In this document: one piece after another, positions 1-4,539 of the stretch
Layout: each line of letters begins with the position of its first letter
Position numbering within the stretch: position 1 is the first letter of the stretch
NCBI GenBank assembly: GCA_030039655.1
Contig: JASHVC010000558.1
Location: forward strand, 1-6,888
Direction of reading: 5' to 3'
Length of the DNA stretch: 6,888 bases
Origin: Xanthobacteraceae bacterium
GTDB lineage: Bacteria > Pseudomonadota > Alphaproteobacteria > Rhizobiales > Xanthobacteraceae
Translations under genes and position numbers: made by a program
Notes under the pieces: model-generated
The model's database searches: none
What the model saw: the letters and a program-made list of their open reading frames with translations, nothing else
Told to the model about the DNA's origin: nothing

Positions 1-1
1 C

Positions 2-439
2 CAATTTGGGGAGGACCGCCAGTCCTTCGAGCGGGCACTGGACGCGCAACTTCAGCAGCACCGAATCGACCTCGTTTGCCTGGCTGGCTTCATGCGGCTG
101 TTGACGCCGAGCTTCGTCCGGCGATGGAACGGCCGCATGCTCAACATTCATCCGGCGCTGCTGCCGCAATTCAAAGGCTTGCATACCCACCGGCGCGTGC
201 TGGAGGCCGGTGCGAAACGGCACGGCGCGACGGTCCATTTCGTCGTGCCGGAAATGGATTCCGGCCCCATCGTGGCGCAGGAATCGGTGGCTGTGCTGAA
301 AAGCGACACGGAAGAGACGCTGGCGCGCAGGGTGCTGGAGGTCGAGCACCGGATATATCCACAAGCCTTACGCCTGGTGGCGGAAGGGCGGGTGACATTC
401 CCGCCTACGGGCGACTGCACCCTAAAACACATCAGATAA
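2..439 (+). CDS. purN: Phosphoribosylglycinamide formyltransferase (PurN), 3' part
   Basis: The reading frame is open from base 2 to a TAA and gives the last 145 residues; roughly 70 N-terminal residues lie outside the window. PurN transfers a formyl group from 10-formyltetrahydrofolate to GAR, the third step of de novo purine synthesis, in the cytoplasm. The catalytic triad is visible: Asn48 and His50 in the NIHPALLP motif, and Asp86 in EMDSGP (partial numbering). The His-to-Asp spacing of 36 residues equals that of E. coli PurN (H108, D144). The GLHTHR motif, also typical, follows the first motif. The C-terminus is ordinary for the family. The upstream neighbour, often purM, is not in view. 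The stop codon overlaps the U-tract of the terminator serving the convergent cold-shock gene. The identification is secure. Confidence 0.96.
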   Translation, partial: QFGEDRQSFERALDAQLQQHRIDLVCLAGFMRLLTPSFVRRWNGRMLNIHPALLPQFKGLHTHRRVLEAGAKRHGATVHFVVPEMDSGPIVAQESVAVLKSDTEETLARRVLEVEHRIYPQALRLVAEGRVTFPPTGDCTLKHIR

Positions 440-467
440 AACAAAACCCCCAGATTCGATCCGGGGG
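438..467 (-). terminator. Rho-independent terminator of the cold-shock gene
   Basis: Read on the minus strand this is CCCCCGGAT, loop CGA, ATCTGGGGG, then TTTTGTTTT. The stem has nine pairs, one of them a G-U. On the plus strand the same position would be an A-C mismatch and no T-run follows, so the element is built for minus-strand transcripts. It lies 32 bases past the stop of the cold-shock gene, and its U-tract overlaps the purN stop codon. Confidence 0.85.
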
Positions 468-475
468 CTGCAAGG

Positions 476-492
476 ACCGGGAAAAACCCGGT
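476..492 (-). other. Short perfect hairpin in the cold-shock 3' UTR
   Basis: ACCGGG and CCCGGT form a perfect 6-bp stem around a 5-nt A/T loop, six bases past the cold-shock stop codon. No T-run follows on the minus strand, so it is probably a 3'-end stabilising stem preceding the true terminator. It could also slow polymerase. Function is inferred only. Confidence 0.4.
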
Positions 493-498
493 ATCAAC

Positions 499-705
499 TC
501 ACGCGACTTTCAGATTTTCCGCCGAAGTCCTGCCTCGGTTTGTGACCAACTCGTACTCAACCGTCTGGCCTTCGTTGAGCGTGCGCAAGCCCGCGCGCTC
601 GACGGCCGAAATGTGGACAAACACATCCTTGTCGTTGCCAGCCGCGGGCTTGATGAACCCGTAGCCTTTGGTTGGATTGAACCATTTGACGGTGCCCTTC
701 TGCAT
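499..705 (-). CDS. cspA: Cold-shock domain protein, CspA family
   Basis: This 68-residue protein is a single cold-shock domain (OB fold), which binds single-stranded RNA or DNA and melts mRNA structure in the cytoplasm. RNP1 is K13-G-Y-G-F-I18 and RNP2 is V28-F-V-H-I32; the aromatic surface residues W8, F17, F29 and H31 are all present. The N-terminus MQKGTVKWFNPTKGYGFI is characteristic. The ATG start is supported by GGGAG eight bases upstream. It is transcribed alone or after the TerC gene, with a 341-base gap on its 5' side, enough for its own promoter and leader. Alphaproteobacteria carry several csp paralogs and only some are cold-induced, so the exact paralog name is uncertain. Two hairpins follow the stop, the second a good terminator. 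Confidence 0.95.
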   Translation of the reverse strand: MQKGTVKWFNPTKGYGFIKPAAGNDKDVFVHISAVERAGLRTLNEGQTVEYELVTNRGRTSAENLKVA

Positions 706-1046
706 CGTCTTGTCTCCCAGTCATTCCATATGTAGGCGAAGACCCGGGCCGCAACGGCGGATATTCGCTGCGACTCGTGCCACAAACCAGATTTGGGGAA
801 AGTCCGAAACGATCATGTCAGCAAGACAGTACCGGCCGGCCAAAATCCGATTGCATGACAAGCAGGCCCGATGAATACGGCGCAAGGATGGCTGCAATGG
901 GACTCTACATTTGCTTTGAATCCCAACAGGCAAGCAGCGTGGTAACGATCGTCTGTACGTGATCGTCGGAAAATCGCGAGCAACGTCAACAGATTTTCCA
1001 ACATAGGAATCGAACGCGGCTTTCACTGAACAAATATCGGCAAAGA
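706..1046. other. Gene-free spacer, TerC gene to cold-shock gene
   Basis: I see no credible gene in these 341 bases; the open frames here lack ribosome binding sites and resemble no family I know. The stretch is visibly less GC-rich than the genes around it. On the minus strand it should contain the cold-shock promoter and leader, but I found no convincing -35/-10 pair. It holds a perfect 8-bp inverted repeat (968-975 with 992-999) and a smaller one, ACGATC/GATCGT (945-950 with 961-966). No terminator with a U-tract follows the TerC gene, so readthrough into the cold-shock gene is possible. Confidence 0.6.
968..999. repeat. Inverted repeat GGAAAATC / GATTTTCC
   Basis: Two perfect 8-base arms (968-975 and 992-999) flank a 16-base spacer, 48 bases past the TerC stop. 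No T-run follows on the minus strand, so it is a poor intrinsic terminator. It may be a protein-binding site or an mRNA 3' stem; chance is also possible. Confidence 0.4.
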
Positions 1047-1796
1047 TCACGAGCGCGGCGCGTACTTGCGATGCGTTTGCGCGAGATTTTTGCTGAGTTG
1101 TCGACGTCGCCAGAGTCCACCCACCACAATGACCAAGAGCGCGCCGCTCGCAGCGGCGGCCAATTCAACGTATGAGGCGAATCGTTCGCCCACCGCGTGG
1201 GTCACGGCACCGGCGATGGCCGTGTCGCCGATCACCGTGCTGCCGCCGACCCAGCCGAGCAACGCCGCACCAGCCCAGATGAGAATCGGAAAACGGTCGA
1301 GCAATCTACTGATCAGCGCTGCACCGCCGACGACAAGCGGAATTGAAATGGCGAGTCCGATCGCGAGCAAGGCGATATCGCCGTTGGCGATTTCGACCAA
1401 GGCAAGAATGTTGTCGAAGCTCATAACGATGTCGGCGATGACGACGATCCAGACGGCACGCCAGAGCCGCACCGACGTTTTGACGTGGCCGCTCTCAAAG
1501 GCCCGCGGCAGCAGTAGCCTGGCGCCGATATAAAGAAGAGCAAGGCCACCAACGACCCTGAGATAGGGAAGCTCGAACAGCCACGTGATTGCCCCGGTAA
1601 ATATCAGCCGAAGGACGACTCCGACGCCGGCACCGAGCGCTATGCCCCATGTGCGCTGCCGGCGCGGCAAATCCCGGCATGCCATCGCGATGATGACCGC
1701 GTTGTCGCCGGACAAAAGAATGTTGACGAGGGCAATCTCCAGCACCGCCGCCCAAAACGGCGCTTGTGCCAATTCGCCGATGCTCGAATGCAGCAT
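1047..1796 (-). CDS. TerC family integral membrane protein, YjbE-type (probable Mn2+ exporter)
   Basis: This 249-residue inner-membrane protein has about seven hydrophobic segments (near residues 13-38, 48-74, 78-98, 111-133, 139-164, 168-190 and 207-228). The two TerC signatures are present: SGDNAVIIA at 29-37 in the first segment and M125-S-F-D-N-I-L-A in the fourth. Their acidic and Asn residues are thought to form the metal site. Relatives in the YjbE/Alx group export or buffer manganese, so that role is inferred from the family rather than shown here. Length and layout match the short YjbE branch rather than the longer CBS-domain TerC proteins. The C-terminal tail after 229 is basic. The ATG has only a close GAGG four bases upstream. 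The gene starts 53 bp after ndk with no terminator between, suggesting co-transcription. No room exists for a yybP-ykoY manganese riboswitch. Confidence 0.88.
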   Translation of the reverse strand: MLHSSIGELAQAPFWAAVLEIALVNILLSGDNAVIIAMACRDLPRRQRTWGIALGAGVGVVLRLIFTGAITWLFELPYLRVVGGLALLYIGARLLLPRAFESGHVKTSVRLWRAVWIVVIADIVMSFDNILALVEIANGDIALLAIGLAISIPLVVGGAALISRLLDRFPILIWAGAALLGWVGGSTVIGDTAIAGAVTHAVGERFASYVELAAAASGALLVIVVGGLWRRRQLSKNLAQTHRKYAPRS

Positions 1797-1849
1797 GTTG
1801 CCTCAGCGCTTCGGCGCACACTCGCACCGGCCAAGGCGACGGTAAATCG

Positions 1850-2272
1850 TCAACCGACGATTTCGTTGCCGGAGAAGAACTGTGCGATTTCCGCCACCGC
1901 CGTGCCGGCGGCATCGGAACCGTGCACGGAGTTTTCGCCGATCGACTTCGCATGCAGCTTGCGGATGGTCCCCGCTGCCGCTTTCGCGGGATCCGTCGCG
2001 CCCATGAGATCGCGATAAGCCGCAATGGCGTTGTCGCCCTCCAGCACCTGCACAACGACCGGTCCTGAGGTCATGGTCTCCACCAACTCGCCGAAGAACG
2101 GGCGCTGCCGGTGGACCGCGTAGAACGTTTCCGCCTGCTCGCGGGTCATGCGAACGCGCTTCTGCGCCACGATGCGCAGCCCGGATTTTTCGATCATCGC
2201 GTTGACCGCACCTGTGAGATTTCGCGCGGTGGCATCAGGCTTGATGATCGAAAAGGTACGCTCGACAGCCAT
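1850..2272 (-). CDS. ndk: Nucleoside diphosphate kinase
   Basis: Ndk moves the gamma phosphate of ATP to other nucleoside diphosphates through a phosphohistidine, balancing NTP and dNTP pools in the cytoplasm. The 140-residue protein is normal length. His117 sits in N114-S-V-H-G-S-D, and the other nucleotide-binding residues are in their canonical places: K11, F59, R87, T93 and R104. I chose the ATG at 2272 because the family starts [14 protein letters not shown] and because AAAGGA lies eight bases upstream; a 26-codon upstream extension in the same frame is not part of the protein. A good promoter lies about 50 bases upstream. The downstream TerC-type gene is probably on the same transcript. 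The tail ending in NEIVG is typical of Hyphomicrobiales. Confidence 0.97.
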   Translation of the reverse strand: MAVERTFSIIKPDATARNLTGAVNAMIEKSGLRIVAQKRVRMTREQAETFYAVHRQRPFFGELVETMTSGPVVVQVLEGDNAIAAYRDLMGATDPAKAAAGTIRKLHAKSIGENSVHGSDAAGTAVAEIAQFFSGNEIVG

Positions 2273-2321
2273 CAAATCATTCCTTTGCGTGAGTGGCGAA
2301 GCAGTGCGGAAACCGCGGCGG

Positions 2322-2350
2322 CTTATAACGCTGGCTTCCGCAGCCGACAA
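2322..2350 (-). promoter_or_regulatory. Sigma-70-type promoter of ndk
   Basis: On the minus strand TTGTCG (2350-2345) and TATAAG (2327-2322) are separated by exactly 17 bases. Transcription would start near 2315, leaving a leader of about 43 bases before the ndk ATG with the AAAGGA ribosome site at 2286-2281. The position, spacing and direction all fit ndk. Confidence 0.68.
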
Positions 2351-2562
2351 GCCGAACGCCTATCCATGAACGTCCGGTGAACGTCTCCACACCGCCGCGT
2401 TCAGTTTGATAAATCGGCGCTAAATCCGATCCTCGGCGCCGGTTCAGACCCAATGCCTAGGATGGCGAGCGTGCCCCAGGCTGAACAAGCTGATCGGCCA
2501 CGCAGGTCGGTCAAGAACGACAAGCAACTTGTGCTCAAGCCTGGAAACAACGGAGAACAAAA

Positions 2563-2802
2563 ATGCTACGAAAAATCATCCTTGCAGTCGCCGCGTGTGC
2601 CGCACTCGGCACCGCCGCGCTTGCTCCTAATGCCGCATCTGCATTTGGCGGACATCCGGTCGCCGGCCACTGGCGCGGTCACCCAATCTTCAGGCCAAGC
2701 ATTCGGGTCTATGCCGGCCCCGTCTATAACGGGTGCGTGGTGCGGCGCTGGGTCTACACCCCGTACGGACCAGTGCTGCACTGGGTCAATCGCTGCTACT
2801 GA
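2563..2802 (+). CDS. Small secreted protein, unknown function
   Basis: A 79-residue protein opens with a classical Sec signal: MLRK, a hydrophobic core at about 5-20, and a likely cleavage after A25-S-A27, giving a mature peptide of 52 residues for the periplasm or outside. The mature part is rich in Gly, His, Arg, Trp, Tyr and Val and has two cysteines, C58 and C78, which could form a disulfide enclosing the segment with W63, Y65, Y68 and W74. I recall many short secreted proteins in Bradyrhizobium-like genomes with this tail (a cysteine, R-W-V, P-x-G-P, W-V-N-x-C-Y). Some are loosely labelled sulfur globule protein precursors, and I would not rely on that label. CGGAG lies seven bases before the ATG. 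It is transcribed alone, divergent from ndk and convergent with the lipoprotein gene. I saw no clear promoter in 2351-2550. Confidence 0.82.
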   Translation: MLRKIILAVAACAALGTAALAPNAASAFGGHPVAGHWRGHPIFRPSIRVYAGPVYNGCVVRRWVYTPYGPVLHWVNRCY

Positions 2803-2835
2803 CTGAGCATCAGCGACCCGCCCGACCAACGAATG

Positions 2836-2863
2836 CGGCTCCCCCTCACCAGGGACGGAGCCG
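2836..2863. terminator. Strong hairpin between convergent genes
   Basis: CGGCTCC (2836-2842) pairs with GGAGCCG (2857-2863), and the inner CCCT (2843-2846) pairs with AGGG (2851-2854) around a CACC loop, leaving a two-base bulge. This makes an 11-bp GC-rich stem 34 bases after the secreted-protein stop and 40 bases from the lipoprotein stop. Neither side has a proper T-run (TCTAGTCC on the plus side). It may therefore be a weak bidirectional terminator or a stabilising 3' stem. Confidence 0.5.
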
Positions 2864-2902
2864 TCTAGTCCAGATGGCCGGAGATGATTTTGCGCCTGGC
2901 CG

Positions 2903-3499
2903 CTATTGCGCGGAAATTTGCTGTGCCGGCGGCTTCGCGGGCTTTTTCTTCTTCGCGACCTTGGGTTCAGGCGCCGGTGCCGCAACCTCGACCCGATCCA
3001 TGTCGACCAGACGGCCGCCGTCAAAGTGATAGATGCCGGGTCTGGGGCCGCTGTTATAGGTCAAGACCAGGCTACGGTCGCCATTTTGATTCTTGCCGAG
3101 TTGAACGGACGACGGCGCGCCGGCGCGATAGACGACATCGCATTCGCTCATGTTGAGCGCGATTCCCTGCCCCAGCAGCGTTGGCGCTGCCTCAGGAGCG
3201 GTGGGAATTGGCGCCGCCCCTTGCGCGGCGGATGGCTCGGGCGGAGCAGGCGCTGCTGGCAACGGCAGCGGCGGGCACGCGCCGTTGGCGTCAGCAAGGT
3301 CGTTGGCGGTAAGCGCTCTGTTCCGACTCGACTCCTGGAGTTCGGAGAACGTGTAGCCACCGCTCTTACCGGTAAGATCGAGCGAGCGCGAGAACCAACG
3401 TTCGTTCTGATCGAACATATCGGAGTTGGCGCATCCGCAAAGGGTAGCAGCCAACATCAACGCCGCAACCGCACCGCAACGATTTGCCCGAAGCTGCAC
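2903..3499 (-). CDS. Putative lipoprotein with a C-terminal BamE/SmpA-like segment
   Basis: The 198-residue protein begins with a basic N-terminus and a hydrophobic stretch (about 10-20) ending L20-C-G-C23, a lipobox whose C23 would be lipidated; Cys at -2 is unusual. A conserved-looking segment (about 48-76) containing YTFSEL and TANDLADANGACP follows. Then comes a Pro/Ala linker (76-107), a compact segment at about 110-170 with M-S-E-C-D-V-V, a G-A-P turn, and a beta-hairpin-like RSLVLTY...GIYHF. A Lys/Pro/Ala-rich tail closes it. The 110-170 pattern resembles small BamE/SmpA-type outer-membrane lipoprotein domains, but that is inference; no experimental function is known to me. The start is GTG, supported by GAGGGG eight bases upstream; no other in-frame start precedes the signal. 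Export would be by Sec followed by lipid attachment. It is convergent with the small secreted gene and divergent from the hydrolase unit. Confidence 0.8.
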   Translation of the reverse strand: MQLRANRCGAVAALMLAATLCGCANSDMFDQNERWFSRSLDLTGKSGGYTFSELQESSRNRALTANDLADANGACPPLPLPAAPAPPEPSAAQGAAPIPTAPEAAPTLLGQGIALNMSECDVVYRAGAPSSVQLGKNQNGDRSLVLTYNSGPRPGIYHFDGGRLVDMDRVEVAAPAPEPKVAKKKKPAKPPAQQISAQ

Positions 3500-3574
3500 C
3501 CGACTGTCCCCTCTTGCCCAACTCGAAGATTTACAAGCCCTGTGCAGAGCATGCGCCGCTTTGTGGTGCGATCA

Positions 3575-3593
3575 TGGCGAGCAGCGCTCGCCA
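3575..3593. repeat. Perfect 8-bp inverted repeat in the divergent spacer
   Basis: TGGCGAGC (3575-3582) and GCTCGCCA (3586-3593) form a perfect stem with a 3-base loop. It lies between the divergent lipoprotein gene and the hydrolase unit, just upstream of the TATAAC box for the plus strand and inside the predicted leader of the lipoprotein mRNA. There is no T-run on either side, so a terminator is unlikely; an operator or a leader stem is more plausible. Confidence 0.5.
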
Positions 3594-3603
3594 CAGCCCC
3601 TAA

Positions 3604-3631
3604 TCTATAACTGCGGAATGAATGGGGCAAA
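3604..3631 (-). promoter_or_regulatory. Candidate promoter of the lipoprotein gene
   Basis: On the minus strand TTTGCC (3631-3626) and TATAGA (3609-3604) are 16 bases apart. Transcription would begin near 3597, giving a leader of just under 100 bases containing the inverted repeat at 3575-3593. The same AT-rich core offers TATAAC (3606-3611) as a -10 box for the plus-strand unit, with no good -35. Neither assignment is strong. Confidence 0.35.
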
Positions 3632-3640
3632 GGTAAAAAA

Positions 3641-3760
3641 ATGGTGACACACCAGGAGTTTGAGCGGTATTTCCGGATGCATAAAGGTCGCACGCTAAGT
3701 AGTCGGAGCGGGACTCCGCGGCCCGATTCTGCCGTAGGGCGTCCCGTCACGACTTGCTAA
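3641..3760 (+). CDS. Possible 39-codon small ORF, translationally coupled upstream ORF
   Basis: An ATG at 3641 opens 39 codons (MVTHQEFERYFRMHKGR at the start) and ends with a TAA at 3758-3760. The ribosome site is good: AAAGG at 3629-3633, seven bases before the ATG. The stop TAA overlaps the first two bases of the AAGGA that serves the next gene, and only nine bases separate the two reading frames, which fits translational coupling. The product is polar and basic (several R, K and H) with a short helical-looking start and a Ser/Pro/Arg-rich end; it has no signal peptide or membrane segment, and its one Cys is the last residue. I do not recognise it. It may be a genuine small protein, a leader peptide controlling the hydrolase, or chance. 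Conservation of the frame would decide. Confidence 0.42.
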   Translation: MVTHQEFERYFRMHKGRTLSSRSGTPRPDSAVGRPVTTC

Positions 3761-3769
3761 GGACGAGAC

Positions 3770-4507
3770 ATGCATCTGCAATTCGTCGGCTGCGGGGACG
3801 CGTTTGGCTCCGGCGGACGGTTCAACACCTGCTTTCATCTTGTCGCGAACGAGATCAACGCGTTGATCGATTGCGGGGCGAGTTCGTTGGTTGGCTTGAA
3901 CAAGTTCGCCATCGAGCGAAACGACATCGATGTCATTTTCATTTCGCATTTCCACGCCGACCATGTGGGCGGCGTGCCGTTTTTCATTCTCGAAGGCAAC
4001 TACGTTCTCAAGCGCGAGCGCCCGCTCACAATCGCTGGACCGCCGGGCCTCAAGGCGCGATTCCCCGAGCTGATGGAAACCGCCTTTCCCGGCACGAAGA
4101 CCATGCAACTTCGCTTTCCGCTGACGCTGCGAGAGCTGGAGATCGGCAGGCGCAGTGAAATCGGTCCGATTGGGGTGACTCCGTTCCACGTCGTGCATGA
4201 CGACCGCGCCGGGCCATGCCTCGGCTTTCGCTTCGAGGTGGAGGGAAAGGTCATCGCCTTTTCCGGCGACACAGAGTGGACGGATGCGCTGATCCAAATC
4301 GGGCGTGAAGCCGATCTCTTCCTCTGCGAATGCTACATGCGCGACAAGCCGGTGAAGAGCCACATGGTGCTCACGGCGTTGGAGCAGCACCTCCGTCAAA
4401 TCCGCCCAAAGCGCCTTATCCTGACGCACATGAGCAACGATGTGCTGGCGCATACCGCCGAACTGCCGTTCGAGACCGCGAAAGATGGGATGATTGTCGA
4501 GCTGTAA
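3770..4507 (+). CDS. MBL-fold metallohydrolase, RNase Z/ElaC-like
   Basis: This 245-residue cytoplasmic protein has the full metallo-beta-lactamase metal set: H60-F-H62-A-D64-H65, then H143 (H140 is an alternative), D167 in SGDTEW and H220 in LILTHMS. Order and context (GPCLGFRFE before GDT, and the late LILTHMS) match the RNase Z/ElaC branch, which hydrolyses phosphodiesters, in true RNase Z the tRNA 3' trailer. The catalytic HEAT motif of RNase Z is replaced by C186-E-C-Y, the following HST is H198-M-V, and I see no clear flexible-arm insertion. It is therefore probably a related hydrolase with another substrate rather than the main tRNA 3'-endonuclease. The ATG at 3770 has AAGGA six bases upstream. 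A 39-codon ORF ends nine bases before it. Convergent with alaS. Fold certain, substrate unknown. Confidence 0.87.
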   Translation: MHLQFVGCGDAFGSGGRFNTCFHLVANEINALIDCGASSLVGLNKFAIERNDIDVIFISHFHADHVGGVPFFILEGNYVLKRERPLTIAGPPGLKARFPELMETAFPGTKTMQLRFPLTLRELEIGRRSEIGPIGVTPFHVVHDDRAGPCLGFRFEVEGKVIAFSGDTEWTDALIQIGREADLFLCECYMRDKPVKSHMVLTALEQHLRQIRPKRLILTHMSNDVLAHTAELPFETAKDGMIVEL

Positions 4508-4514
4508 TGGCGTT

Positions 4515-4539
4515 CAATCGCGGATGGCTGCGATCATTG
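4515..4539. other. Weak hairpin between convergent stops
   Basis: ATCGC (4517-4521) and GCGAT (4530-4534) can pair, and CAAT/ATTG extend this imperfectly. The stem lies in the 26-base gap between the hydrolase and alaS stops and overlaps the alaS stop. There is no T-run. It is the only candidate end signal seen for either gene. Confidence 0.2.

Noticed and set aside
76..735. 219-codon plus-strand open frame
   Set aside because: It overlaps purN in another frame and runs antisense through the cold-shock gene. Its product is an Arg/Gly/Ala-rich shadow with no recognisable motif.
721..1050. 109-codon minus-strand frame in the spacer before the cold-shock gene
   Set aside because: No ribosome site, no motif, unusual Arg/Cys content; it fills a spacer that is probably regulatory.
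1797..1849. yybP-ykoY riboswitch before the TerC gene
   Set aside because: The gap is only 53 bases and lacks the conserved stem-loops.
2273..2350. Upstream extension of ndk to a start at 2350
   Set aside because: Family proteins begin at the ATG at 2272, which has a good ribosome site; the extension overlaps the promoter.
3538..3611. tRNA-like or small structured RNA in the divergent spacer
   Set aside because: The strong hairpin suggested it, but there is no cloverleaf, no T-loop consensus and no acceptor pairing.
3457..3750. 97-codon minus-strand frame across the divergent spacer
   Set aside because: Overlaps the start of the lipoprotein gene and the promoter region, with no ribosome site or family resemblance.
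3695..4453. 252-codon minus-strand open frame opposite the hydrolase
   Set aside because: Antisense to a gene with a full set of metal-binding motifs. Long antisense frames are common in GC-rich genes, and this one has no family features.
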